In this document: piece after piece, positions 16,314-25,944 of the stretch | How the letters are laid out: each line of letters opens with the position of its first letter | How positions within the stretch are numbered: the stretch's first letter is position 1 | DNA from: Bacteroidales bacterium | Lineage (GTDB): Bacteria > Bacteroidota > Bacteroidia > Bacteroidales > Bacteroidaceae | Assembly: GCA_004557285.1 (NCBI GenBank) | Contig: SFEK01000028.1 | Location: 1-31,090, forward strand | Direction of reading: 5' to 3' | Length of the DNA: 31,090 nucleotides | Notes under the pieces: model-generated | What the model was told of the DNA's origin: nothing | The model's database searches: none | Seen by the model: only the letters and a program-made list of their open reading frames with translations | Translations under genes and position numbers: made by a program

Positions 16314-16952
16314 CTACTCGTTGGGATTAAACGACTCGTTGATATAGTTTGACACGGCAGAGGCATATTTCTGAGCGGCGATAGACTCCAAGCGAGAGTT
16401 TTCAAAAGCCCTCTGACGAGCCCTTGAAGCAGCATCCTCATCCACAATAAAGAACGACTGCATCTCATAGGTTCCGTCAGCCTTTTCACGGATAACACTG
16501 AAGCTCTCCTTCAGTTCACCCTGAATCTCACGCTCCACAGAACGCTTGTAGGCAGCATAAAACTTGTCAAACTCCTCGACAGAATATTCACCATCGCCAG
16601 CCAGGTCACTCACTACACGCCCCTGGAGCTTCGAACCTGCCATACTGGCATAATAAGCACAAGCACTATTCAAGGCCATCTGCTTGCCCACATTCTTCGA
16701 CTTGAACGAAGAAGCCACACCCGGCACCTCGTAGGCGCTCTCACCAGCCTTGTCAAGGGCTTCATAATGCTTCAGCAGTGCCACATCAATACTGCGGGTA
16801 GAGCCGAATATTTTCCAGCCGTTCTTTTCAAACTCCTTTTTCTTTTGCTTATACTCCTTCTTGCGAGCCTTTTCCAACTGTTTGTTCTGTGCCTCAACAG
16901 GCAGACTCAGCATCAGTAGCGATGCCATCATCATCAAAAATAGTTTTTTCAT
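16314..16952 (-). CDS. Small secreted LPP20-like protein
   Basis: This 212-residue exported protein of unknown function is the last gene of the eight-gene operon. The open frame extends upstream to 17327, but that part is antisense-like sequence overlapping the previous gene. ATG 16950-16952 (MKKLFLMMM) starts a clear signal peptide ending near LSLPVEA, so it is the real start. A very basic segment follows (KARKKEYKQKKKEFEKNGWKI). Next is an alpha/beta region with QMALNSACAYYASMAGSKLQGRVV and FVIREKADGTYEMQSFFIVDED. This resembles the LPP20 domain pattern of helix, strand and repeated alanine-rich stretches. It lies 40 nt after a larger gene with the same kind of domain. The family assignment is tentative. 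Confidence 0.8.
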   Translation of the reverse strand: MKKLFLMMMASLLMLSLPVEAQNKQLEKARKKEYKQKKKEFEKNGWKIFGSTRSIDVALLKHYEALDKAGESAYEVPGVASSFKSKNVGKQMALNSACAYYASMAGSKLQGRVVSDLAGDGEYSVEEFDKFYAAYKRSVEREIQGELKESFSVIREKADGTYEMQSFFIVDEDAASRARQRAFENSRLESIAAQKYASAVSNYINESFNPNE

Positions 16953-16992
16953 TGCTGTAATGTTTTTAGTGAATATTATTGTTGAATATTTT

Positions 16993-18832
16993 TCATTGAA
17001 GAATGGTAATAGAGTAAAGGCCATAGTCATGGTCATCTTTGGGCAGAAATCCGTTGATATTGGGATCACGCTCTGGCTGCCATGCCCTATAAAAGATGGT
17101 AGGTTTTTCCGGATCATTGATGTCCAACAGCAGGAAGAGATAACCCGTATCACCATAATGGGATGAGTAATAGTCCTGATGTATCTGTATGCCATACAAC
17201 TCTCCACCTTGCTGCCCCTTGGTGATTGTATTGTCAGAAAACTGAATGTTGATGTACTCATTGTCATTGAAGCACTTCGACAGTCGCTCCATGTATTGGT
17301 CCTTGTCCAATCGGTTATATACCACATACTTGTTTTCCAAATACTGTACGTTTTCCAACGACTTCTTGGGAGCTTTTTTCACCACATGCGCCGTCACAAT
17401 AACCGCATCGTCAGCAAACAGGGTTTTGATGTAATCATGGCGTTTCAATGCGAATGCCGTCTTGTAGTTTTCCAGGAAATTGGCAATCACCATTCTTGAG
17501 TTCTCCGACCAGTTGCCCACGTTGCGGTCGAAGATATTCGTCACCGCCTCATCCCCCAAACCAAAGGCTATGGCATCAATCTTCTTGTCCTGGTTGAAGG
17601 TAAAGGTTACCTTCTCTACAAACTGTCTGCGATTGTTTTCAAAAGAGAACTTCATGGGCACACTACGGCACACCATAAAATTCCCCATTTTGTAAAAACT
17701 GTAGTTGGGATTGCCTATGACCTCAGCCTTGCCATATTTCAACAGTTTTACACACATCTCCCAGCCGTCACTAGTAAAGTGCCTATCCACAGCCGCCAAT
17801 TGGTCTTTCTTGATGGCCTGAATAACATCAGCCATGATTTCCGCCAGGTCATCGGTGTTTTTTTCTGCCTGCACGGCAAGTGTTGTTGATGTCTGCATAA
17901 GGTCGTCGCAACTTTTCACCAAATTCTTGTACTCCTTGTCTTTCTTCGGCACATCAACAGGCTTTGTCGCCTCCTTTTTGAATGGCACACGCGCACACAT
18001 CTTCATGGCATTCTCCACATCCTTATCCACCGCCCAGGCATTTTCATATATATACTCATACCTGATGTTCAACTGTTCATCATTGAAAGCCAGTGGCAAA
18101 TCCACCACACTCACGCCATCCTTGACATCGATTACATCCGTTTCATACTTTCCATTGTGATAGGTAAAGCCACAATCCTGCACCTTTTTCCCATGATAAG
18201 TGGTTAACAGTGTCAGTTTTGTTCCTTCCCGTTTGGCCACTTCGGTCTTCAACCCTTCAAACACATCATTGATATGTTCAGGCAACCATGTGGCAAGTTT
18301 CTCGCCGTTGTCATCACAAACATCATTGGGATGTTGCAAAGTGCGGAGCAATGCCCATGCCCAGAAATAATATTTCAGGGCTGTTCCCATCTTGCAGTTT
18401 CTTTCTGCATTCCGGGCAGTTTTCACATAATCCAGAACCTTCTCCTTTTTCTGGTTAAACATTTTCTGTATCTCTTCCTTATCGATATATACAAAGACAT
18501 GTTTCTCCCTTGCTTTCTCTTGGGTCAAGTCAATCTTCTGCAGATTGGTCAATGTTGCAGTGGTATAGGAGTGGACAATCATATTCCTTGATATCCATCC
18601 GACTGGTAATATTCGTTGAAATCTTCTGTACCAAATCGGCTTGAGCTTTGTTGAAGGCTTCCTCCTCTGTATTGCCCCATCCTTCACCATAAAGGTAATG
18701 AGCAATATCATATTTTATGTCTTCAGGCCGTTGCCGGGCATCTTTGTTCTGTGCCACAACGGTTATTGCCGACAGCCATAAAGCTGTCAGCAATAACACA
18801 TTCATCAATCCTTTTTTATGATCATTTTTCAT
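16993..18832 (-). pseudogene. Secreted LPP20/NTF2-like protein, split by a frameshift
   Basis: Two overlapping frames together make one protein of about 613 residues. The first (start 18832) encodes a signal peptide (MNVLLLTALWLSAITVVAQ) and the first half of an LPP20-like domain (EGWGNTEEEAFNKAQADLVQ, ISTNITSRMDIKEY). After Tyr84, near 18581, sensible sequence continues only in the next frame (HSYTTATLTNLQKIDLTQEK, HVFVYIDKEEI), which runs to 16993. Joining needs a +1 (or -2) shift. The C-terminal part (about 440-610 of the joined protein) looks NTF2/SnoaL-like: FLENYKTAFALKRHDYIKTLFADDAVIV, later IFYRAWQPERD. It lies 33 nt after the giant surface protein gene. A sequencing error, a true mutation or programmed frameshifting would all explain it; the intact rest of the gene argues against old decay. 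Confidence 0.78.
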
Positions 18833-18865
18833 TCTTACTATTCATTCTTACTTATGTTTGCATCA

Positions 18866-21800
18866 TTATTTCACCACAATCTTCACGCTGTTCACGAGAT
18901 AGATGCCACGGGCAATACCCGTAATCTCGTTCAGTCCGGCGTGCAGTTGCAGTACTCTTACCAGCTGGCCTTGAGTGGTGTAGAGCCTTACCACACAGTC
19001 GCGCTGGCAGTTGATATACAGGTTGCCGTTCTCCGAATAGATGTCACGCTGTGCAAAGGCCGTCCAGCCATCGATGGCGGTGGCATAGCGGTCGATGCGG
19101 AACATCTGTGCATTCATCGCCTCTGCATCGTCTGAGGTGATGTAAGCCTCAAACGGATTGGCAGCTCTCCAGTTCTTCACGAACACACTACCCTCCGGAT
19201 TTCCTTGGTAATCCTGATAGATGTTGAGAGCCATCACGGTGTCGCACTGAGCCACATACTGCGTGTTGGGCACGAAGCGGTAAGTTTTTTGCACACCCTC
19301 ATGTATCTCCTGCGAGGGATGCACATCCACATTCTCCGACCGGAATGTCACCTTGCCGTTCAGGTTGTATATATCACCGTAGTCCTTACAGTTAGGCATA
19401 CAGATGATATACGGCGTGTTGGCTTCGATACCGCTTGCGCTGGTAAATTCACCATTCAAGCTGTAGAGCCAGAACCTGGGCGTGTCATCATTGCCATCTG
19501 CGGCGAAGGGCAGGATTTCACGGTCTTTCAACGATGCACGTTTTTCATCATAGTGAATCATCTTCTGCACATCAAACGGCAGTGAAATGGCTTCCCAACC
19601 ACGGCATTTGCCGATGCCGGTTTCGGTTTCCATACCATACGCATGTTCGTAGGTGATGCTCTTGGCTGTGAACTCTATGGGGCAGTAGAAGTTGCCCTCT
19701 GCGGATGAGGCATCAGAGAGCACAATCTCGTCTGCCATGCCGTTCACCACCCTGTTCCTCAGCGGAGCGTTTGCGGCTATTGCAGGACTTGACACATAGA
19801 TCAGGGCATTGGCATGTACCACACCGTCAAAGAGGTCAGCAGGCACAGCGGCTGTACTGTTCCATATCACAGCACCCAAGCGGCTGTCACCCTTCAGCAG
19901 TCTGCTGCCCACAGAGGTGATGTTGTCGGGCAGGGTGATGCAGAGCAGCTGGCTCATTCCGGCAAAGGCCTCATCAGGAAGGCTCTTCTCTACCACTTGT
20001 GCTTCCTTCATGTCAAGGAACTGCAGCCAGTTCTTCGCCTTCACGGAGTCAAGGTCGTCATGGTTCACGTTACCGATAACGGTCAATTCAGTTTTGTCGG
20101 TGGATAAACCGCCGCACCACTCAAAGGCTTTCTCCAAATTGCCTTTCTCTTTCACATACACGGCTTCGCCTGCATAGTAGCAAGGCACGGTAAAGTCTGG
20201 CATGTTGCTTTCATTCCAATTTGGCTTGGTGGCCTTGGCCTTTACCACAGTAAGACCCTGCACATCAATCGGATCGCCATGGGTATATTCCTGCTCTTCA
20301 CCGTCATCAATGCTATAAGTGATTTTGGCATCGGCGGTATTGCAGCCAAGAGTGAGGTATCTGCCGTTATAGGTGGATGTCACCTCTTCGCAGACAAACC
20401 AATCCACAGCAAGCGAGTTCTCCCGAGGAATCAGGTCTTTGCCCGTTGCCATCACATACACGGTTCTGTTGTCAGTGAGTGTTATCGGCGTACCATCATA
20501 TCTTGGTGAGTTTTCAGTCACTTCGGCATTGCCTATTTCATAATAGATGGCCGTTGCGCCTTCAGCCGTTATGGCAAGGGTCTTGGCATCCTTGTCGATA
20601 GTGAACTGTATGGCTTCCACCTGCAGGTTGTCGATGGTGAGTGGCTTTGCCAATGCAGAGTTGAACTTGTCGGCTTTTGCTGCATAGGCATTGAGCTGGC
20701 AGTTATGGTCTATCACAAACACACCTTCATACTGTTTGCAATTGGCGATGTCTGTAAGCGGGTCATTACCGTTGTCGGTGTACCAGATAGTTGCACCTTC
20801 TTCGGCTGCCATTTCTATGCTGACCTTCGACGATGACACCTGCTCACTCTTCACAATCTTGGGTTGCTTGCAGGTATATTCGCTCTTGATCACATCCTGT
20901 TTCAGCTTATCCGATGGGGTATGCTTGCCTTTCACGGCATAGACCTCCAGACCTATCATATCTTCATCAAACTTGATGCCCTTGTCGGGATCGTAGGTCT
21001 TGGTCATGCCATCCCAGTCGTATTTGATGGTTGCCCCTTGAGTACCGCAGGTGAATTTCGCATAACCTTTCGTGCCGTTTTCCACCGTCACCCCTGCAAA
21101 TACAGGTTGTGCCACCTTGAAGTTGGTGATTTCAAGTTTGGCATCATTGTCAAACTTATCTGCCTTTCTGGCCAATGCCCAGATGGTGCAGTTGTCATCA
21201 ACTTTAAACATACTTGAATATTGGGTCCTTGTCTGCGAGGTGGCTGGGTCTGTTCCGTCTGTGGTGTACCAGATGGTCGCACCTTCTGTGGTCGTGGTGA
21301 TGGTCACGAAATACTCTTCATCAGTTTCCGTCTTCGTGGCCTGTTCAATATTGGGCTGGCCACAGGTATAGTCTGCCCTCTTCACCTGTTCCCTTACAGG
21401 GTCTGAATCGTTGAAATAGGCTTTCTTGGCACAGAAGACAATATCAATATCCGCTCCAAACAATAGCGGTTCTTCATAGAGCGTACCGTCATCGGCTGGA
21501 TCATCACCCTCATTAGGATTCTTCTTGTAGTAGATTTTTGCATCTTTTTCCTCACATTCCAGTATGATAGAGGCAGTAGCCACATCCACCCTAAGTGTAG
21601 GTGTAGCCACCTTGAAGTCGGTAATCTTTTCTTCCATCACAGATGAGGTGAGTTTGCCCTGCTGGCAGGCAATGGCCATCACCACGCAGTTTTCGGTCAG
21701 CGTGATAGGATTGGCGGCATCATATTTGGTGCTGCTTGTGGTAGGTGTCGTGCCTGTGCTACCCTTGGTCTTGGTGTAATAGATGTCAGCACCGTCGTCG

Positions 21801-24028
21801 CAATAGAGCTTCAGGGTGTTGCCGTCTCTAACTGCTGTGGGGGCAGACAGGCGGTCGTTGGCAACATCTATGGCAGCCGTCAGCAGGTCGGAGTCGTAAT
21901 AGCCCTCCTTCTTGGCGATGGCTTTCAGCGTGATGTTGGTACTCACAGCAATGCTCGTACCGCTCACACATTCTGTGCTGCCATAGCCTGATGGGTCGCT
22001 ACCGTCGGTGGTGTAGTAGATTCTTGCTTCCGGCGTGTCGCAATAGAGGATTACATTCAATCCGTTCTTCGTATATCTCGGTGTGGCCACCTTGAAGGTC
22101 TTCACCTCATATTTGGCGATGATAGAGGCATCATAGCCTGCTGCCTTGGATATGGCCTTCACGGTACAGTTTCTGTCAACGGTGAAAGGTGTATCATAGT
22201 GCATACAGGTTTCGCTCGTTGAGGCGGTCGGGTCGTTGCCGTCGAGGGTGTAATAGGTATCCACATCGGGGTCAAGCTTATTGGTGATGGTCACCGTCTT
22301 GCTGTCGTTGTCGAAGGCAATAGACGGCGTAGGCGTCACCTTGTCGGCCTGTCCTAATTTCAGACTGAGGGTTGAAGAGGCATTATCATCCACAAGGTTA
22401 TAGATGATACCATAATAGGTGCCGGTTTCAAAATACTTGCCGATACTAAGTCCATCGCTGAAATCATCGGGGGTTATCTCCTCCTGTTCATTGCCTTCGG
22501 CATCAAACAGCAGGATATGGCATTTCTCCGATGGCGTGAGGAAGAACGTGCCTCGCTTGCTGAATGTCATCTTGAACGGGCAATAAAGTCCTGCTTCAGG
22601 GCGATCAAAGGTTACCGTGCTTTCCATGGCTAACGGCTTTACCTCAACGGAGTCTTTCTGCGACATCACGAAGGTGGTGTCGATGGGGTTGCTCCATGCA
22701 CCTACCTTGTTCTTGAACTGAATGGCGAAGAGATAGCCCACATTGCGTTGCATCCTCACCGTGTCTTTGTCGTTGACGGTGGTGAAGGTAAACTGGCAAG
22801 AATCTTTCTCTATCGGCATGGTTTGAACGGCCGGTATGGTGATGGTCTTGTTGAATGTATAGGTAGATTCGTTCTTAATAGTACCCTTATACGACTGCCC
22901 GTTAAAGACATAGCGGTAGCCCGTGAGCGGACTGCTGCCCGATTCGTCTTTGCCTGAATAATAGAACAGGTGTCGTCTGGCGGGACTCCACACGCCTTCA
23001 TTGTTCAAGGCCCGATAGTAGAAATAATGCACACCTACGGTGAAGTCTGCCAGCGACTTGTCGGCATCGGGCAGAGTGAGCACCGTGCCCGACACATTGG
23101 CCGACTTTCGCTGGTCGAAGTTGTCGTCGAACCAATATTCCCATCGGGTGATTTTCTGGGCATTGGGCAGGGTTTCTTCTGGCTGGGGCTTGAAGAACAC
23201 GAAACTGTTCACCTGTCCCCAACGCTTGTTGGTGTTGCGGGCATGGGTATATACGGTATGCAGACCAGGACGCAGGGCATCGATGTCGAAATCCACATCG
23301 CCCCAGCTTCCATTGAGCGTCACAGGCTTTCGTTGGTCATAATCATTGTCTATCCACGCCTCGCAATAATCTACATCGGCAATGACATCGTAAGCGCCTT
23401 GCACCAAGAACTGATGATTGATGACCGAGGAGAACACACCTTGGTCGTTCATCACACGATAGCGCAGATAGTGGGTACCGGGTGCCAACGCGGCGATTGA
23501 CTCTTGGGTGATGCTGATGGTAGTGCCAGAGATGGGTGCCGTTTTGTGGTTGGCGTAATCATCGTCAAACCAGTATTCGCAATAGGTGAGCGACTTGCCC
23601 TCCTGGAGTTCCACCGTGGTGACGGGGATGAAAAAGAGGAAGGAATTGATCTGACCCTTGCGGCCGTAGGCATCTTCGGTCATCACATAGAGGGTGTGGA
23701 TGCCTGCCTTGAGTGCGCTGACATCACAGGAAAATTCAGACCATGACGAGGTGAGCGGAACGGTCGTCTTACGGTCAAAGTCGTTGTCTATCCACCAATC
23801 ATATTTCACCACATCAGCGGGTTCGCGGTCGGTGGGAAGGGTGGTGCCAGAGTCGCCACCGGTATTGTCGTCTGTTCCACCGGTGTCGTCTTCGGTATTT
23901 TCATCGTCTGTGCCTGCCATGGTGGCTGCGGATGATGTGGGCGGTGTGTATGCCATGGTTGGCGTATGGCATATACAGGCGAACAGCAGCATCAGCAGGA
24001 GCAGTCGTATATGGATGATATGCTTCAT
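18866..24028 (-). CDS. Giant modular cell-surface protein with T9SS-type C-terminus (1720 aa)
   Basis: This is an exported multi-domain protein, probably an adhesin or glycan-binding surface protein (inference). A signal peptide (to about residue 26) is followed by an Asp/Thr/Gly-rich linker (38-66). Four modules of about 73 residues follow, each opening with a Trp/Tyr-Trp-Ile/Phe-Asp-Asp/Asn-Asp-Phe/Tyr-type motif (near 78, 150, 223, 298). After a beta-rich region come about nine chitobiase/FN3-like repeats from about 590 to 1240. The clearest read YYTLDGNDP, YYTTDGSDP, WYTTDGTDP and WYTDNGNDP. A short BspA-like leucine-rich segment (about 1345-1400; LPDNITSVGSRLLKGDSRL) precedes a domain with WEAISLPFDV and ANTPYIICMP common in Prevotella surface proteins. 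The last ~60 residues (LYINCQ, LYTTQGQLVRVL, GIARGIYLVNSVKIVVK) resemble a type IX secretion sorting domain. Confidence 0.9.
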   Translation of the reverse strand: MKHIIHIRLLLLMLLFACICHTPTMAYTPPTSSAATMAGTDDENTEDDTGGTDDNTGGDSGTTLPTDREPADVVKYDWWIDNDFDRKTTVPLTSSWSEFSCDVSALKAGIHTLYVMTEDAYGRKGQINSFLFFIPVTTVELQEGKSLTYCEYWFDDDYANHKTAPISGTTISITQESIAALAPGTHYLRYRVMNDQGVFSSVINHQFLVQGAYDVIADVDYCEAWIDNDYDQRKPVTLNGSWGDVDFDIDALRPGLHTVYTHARNTNKRWGQVNSFVFFKPQPEETLPNAQKITRWEYWFDDNFDQRKSANVSGTVLTLPDADKSLADFTVGVHYFYYRALNNEGVWSPARRHLFYYSGKDESGSSPLTGYRYVFNGQSYKGTIKNESTYTFNKTITIPAVQTMPIEKDSCQFTFTTVNDKDTVRMQRNVGYLFAIQFKNKVGAWSNPIDTTFVMSQKDSVEVKPLAMESTVTFDRPEAGLYCPFKMTFSKRGTFFLTPSEKCHILLFDAEGNEQEEITPDDFSDGLSIGKYFETGTYYGIIYNLVDDNASSTLSLKLGQADKVTPTPSIAFDNDSKTVTITNKLDPDVDTYYTLDGNDPTASTSETCMHYDTPFTVDRNCTVKAISKAAGYDASIIAKYEVKTFKVATPRYTKNGLNVILYCDTPEARIYYTTDGSDPSGYGSTECVSGTSIAVSTNITLKAIAKKEGYYDSDLLTAAIDVANDRLSAPTAVRDGNTLKLYCDDGADIYYTKTKGSTGTTPTTSSTKYDAANPITLTENCVVMAIACQQGKLTSSVMEEKITDFKVATPTLRVDVATASIILECEEKDAKIYYKKNPNEGDDPADDGTLYEEPLLFGADIDIVFCAKKAYFNDSDPVREQVKRADYTCGQPNIEQATKTETDEEYFVTITTTTEGATIWYTTDGTDPATSQTRTQYSSMFKVDDNCTIWALARKADKFDNDAKLEITNFKVAQPVFAGVTVENGTKGYAKFTCGTQGATIKYDWDGMTKTYDPDKGIKFDEDMIGLEVYAVKGKHTPSDKLKQDVIKSEYTCKQPKIVKSEQVSSSKVSIEMAAEEGATIWYTDNGNDPLTDIANCKQYEGVFVIDHNCQLNAYAAKADKFNSALAKPLTIDNLQVEAIQFTIDKDAKTLAITAEGATAIYYEIGNAEVTENSPRYDGTPITLTDNRTVYVMATGKDLIPRENSLAVDWFVCEEVTSTYNGRYLTLGCNTADAKITYSIDDGEEQEYTHGDPIDVQGLTVVKAKATKPNWNESNMPDFTVPCYYAGEAVYVKEKGNLEKAFEWCGGLSTDKTELTVIGNVNHDDLDSVKAKNWLQFLDMKEAQVVEKSLPDEAFAGMSQLLCITLPDNITSVGSRLLKGDSRLGAVIWNSTAAVPADLFDGVVHANALIYVSSPAIAANAPLRNRVVNGMADEIVLSDASSAEGNFYCPIEFTAKSITYEHAYGMETETGIGKCRGWEAISLPFDVQKMIHYDEKRASLKDREILPFAADGNDDTPRFWLYSLNGEFTSASGIEANTPYIICMPNCKDYGDIYNLNGKVTFRSENVDVHPSQEIHEGVQKTYRFVPNTQYVAQCDTVMALNIYQDYQGNPEGSVFVKNWRAANPFEAYITSDDAEAMNAQMFRIDRYATAIDGWTAFAQRDIYSENGNLYINCQRDCVVRLYTTQGQLVRVLQLHAGLNEITGIARGIYLVNSVKIVVK
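20290..22330 (-). repeat. About nine chitobiase/FN3-like protein repeats
   Basis: Within the giant protein, repeated units of about 75-85 residues each carry a (Y/W)YT.DG.DP-type turn, at about residues 591, 671, 748, 831, 919, 1001, 1079, 1159 and 1238. Many end with a phrase like ITNFKVA(T/Q)P. The later copies (1001, 1159, 1238) have lost the DG.DP signature, so the array has diverged with age. Boundaries are approximate. Confidence 0.8.
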
Positions 24029-24076
24029 ATTGTGTTCGTTTTATCAACTATTGTCTTGTGTCCATAGGATTATGGC

Positions 24077-24970
24077 TTATTCGGGATCAACGGAGATAGA
24101 TACTTTTAACGTATTACCTGTATCTATGGTAATTGATTCCTTCGTGGCCTTGGGCACTCTGGGGGTCAGAGTGAATGGGCAATAGCTATCATATATACCT
24201 ATGAGGCTACGATTGTTTCCCAGATATTTATTAATGTCATAATGCGTTGAAATGATTTCGCAGTTGGCATCAAGCAGGTAGTTACTACTACTACCACCAG
24301 TAGTAATTGTACAATTGTCACTTATATTAGTCAATGCGTCTTTTGTGTACTCATTATTATAGTTATAAATCAGACAATAATCAAATTGGGAGTCATAAAT
24401 ATTTCCATTTGACCAAATTACAAATAAATGAATCAAACAATTAACGAAAGTACCTGATATATTAACTCCTCTATTATCGTGCCATTTGATTTTGGAATGT
24501 TTTACTGTCATTTGGTTGACAAAGCTATTGATTATGAAGCCATTGGTGATATAGCAACGGTCAATCACGCAGTTGGGGAGGTTGGCTTGGAAGTTGTTCT
24601 GTAGAAATTGGCAGTGCTTGATATACAAATTGTTTATTGTTTTGTTGATATTCAGCTTGCCATTGATGTTCAAGCCCTGCAACACGGCCTCAGTGGGGGT
24701 GGGTGCCCCTGTAATGTCGATAGTCACATCGCCATTGATATAGGTGCCAGGTCCATTGCCGCGCACATAAGTAAGGGTTCTCAGAGTGAAGCCGTCGTAT
24801 TGGCCGGTACCGAGATAGATGGTGTCACCTTCTGACACATTACTCAAGGCATCGGCTATCTTGTTGTAGGCTTTCATTGTTGTGCCACTCTGCACAATCA
24901 CTTGCTGGTCGGCTTGGGCTGTCAAAAACAGGGTGAAGAGACAAGCCAAAATACAAAATATCTTTTTCAT
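24077..24970 (-). CDS. Secreted parallel beta-helix protein, copy 2
   Basis: This 297-residue exported protein has a signal peptide (MKKIFCILACLFTLFLTAQA). It then shows a pectate-lyase-like pattern of short beta-strand turns: ALSNVSEGDTIYLGTGQYDGFTL, LQGLNINGKLNI, NNLYIKHCQFLQNNF, CVIDRCYITNGF. This is typical of right-handed parallel beta-helix (DUF1565-like) proteins. No catalytic set of a known pectinase is recognised. The neighbouring gene at 25016 is a paralogue: matching blocks cover the N-terminal half and the ends (TLKVSISVDPE here, TIDATIYMEPN there). The middle, roughly 24180-24500, is unusually AT-rich: 31 of 120 bases are G or C at 24361-24480. There is no T9SS-like tail. Confidence 0.85.
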   Translation of the reverse strand: MKKIFCILACLFTLFLTAQADQQVIVQSGTTMKAYNKIADALSNVSEGDTIYLGTGQYDGFTLRTLTYVRGNGPGTYINGDVTIDITGAPTPTEAVLQGLNINGKLNINKTINNLYIKHCQFLQNNFQANLPNCVIDRCYITNGFIINSFVNQMTVKHSKIKWHDNRGVNISGTFVNCLIHLFVIWSNGNIYDSQFDYCLIYNYNNEYTKDALTNISDNCTITTGGSSSNYLLDANCEIISTHYDINKYLGNNRSLIGIYDSYCPFTLTPRVPKATKESITIDTGNTLKVSISVDPE

Positions 24971-25015
24971 TGTTGTTCGGTGTTTATATGATTAGTTGTA
25001 AAAAAGGAATGAAAA

Positions 25016-25921
25016 TCAGTTGGGTTCCATATAAATGGTGGCATCGATGGTTTTCTTGCCATCATCCACGACCACTGAGGAATTTTTTGAATCCTCTTTA
25101 GGACCGTAAGGAACAAAATGACTCACGTATGGTGTGTTTCCAGCCAAGCGTCCAATCCGCACGTTATCAGCAAAGGCTTCGGTATTGGGCCAAGTGGTCT
25201 CAGTGCTGTGTGCCATCTTATCACTGGCGCTCGAACTATGCACCACCGCGTCTTTCATGGTGAGGCAACGGCAGAGCGATGAGGAATAGATGGTGCCTTT
25301 GAAGAAGACGCAGTCGTTGAAATGCCCCGAACCTGTATTGACATTATAAATGTCGCAGTTGATGAAATTACATTGGTTATGATAGGCGGTGTTGGTTGAT
25401 GACAGGTTGTCGATATAGGTGTTGCGCACATAGAAGTCGGTCATGTATTCGGAAAGATTGAAAGTGCTGATGTCGCAACGGTCAACCATGGCATTGTTCA
25501 TGCCGTTGATGTCGCATTTAAAGTTGTCGAAATGACAAAAGCGCACCAAGAAGTTGGTGCAGGGAGCACTGACCAACAAAGAACTTCCGTTCATCACATT
25601 CAAGCCTTCCAACAGGGGCACACCTTCGGTCAAGGTAGGATTGTTTGACAGCCTGATTTCCACTGTTCCCGTGATCTTGGTTTCATAGCCAACGCCACGC
25701 ACGGTGATGGCCTTGTTGAGGGTAAAGCCCGCATATTGGCCTGCACTGAGGAACAAGGTGTCGCCCTCCTCGGCAGCTGAGAGGGCAGTGTTCAGTTCTG
25801 AAGCCTTGTAAGGAGTGGCCTTGCCCGCATGAGAGAGGATGATGCCCGCCGAACTGTCTGCCCACGAGGCAATGGCGGTGAGCAGCATGGCGGCGAATAA
25901 CAATAATGATTTTCTATTCAT
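25016..25921 (-). CDS. Secreted parallel beta-helix protein, copy 1
   Basis: This 301-residue exported protein has signal peptide MNRKSLLLFAAMLLTAIASWA. The body has the beta-helix pattern ALSAAEEGDTLFLSAGQYAGFTL, TVRGVGYETKITGTVEI, LLEGLNVMNGSSLLV, NFLVRFCHFDNFKCDI, AMVDRCDISTF and QCNFINCDIYNV: stacked strands with Asn/Cys/Asp turns. It is the upstream partner of the paralogue at 24077 (45-nt gap) and lies 23 nt after the BACON lipoprotein gene. Cysteines in the turns are frequent and could form ladders or disulfides. Function is unknown; carbohydrate or surface binding is an inference. Confidence 0.85.
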   Translation of the reverse strand: MNRKSLLLFAAMLLTAIASWADSSAGIILSHAGKATPYKASELNTALSAAEEGDTLFLSAGQYAGFTLNKAITVRGVGYETKITGTVEIRLSNNPTLTEGVPLLEGLNVMNGSSLLVSAPCTNFLVRFCHFDNFKCDINGMNNAMVDRCDISTFNLSEYMTDFYVRNTYIDNLSSTNTAYHNQCNFINCDIYNVNTGSGHFNDCVFFKGTIYSSSLCRCLTMKDAVVHSSSASDKMAHSTETTWPNTEAFADNVRIGRLAGNTPYVSHFVPYGPKEDSKNSSVVVDDGKKTIDATIYMEPN

Positions 25922-25944
25922 AATAGTCGATGGTTTTAATAGGA

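Noticed and set aside
16953..17327. Upstream extension of the small LPP20-like gene
   Set aside because: The extra 125 residues overlap the preceding gene in another frame and come before an obvious signal peptide, so the start at 16952 is used.
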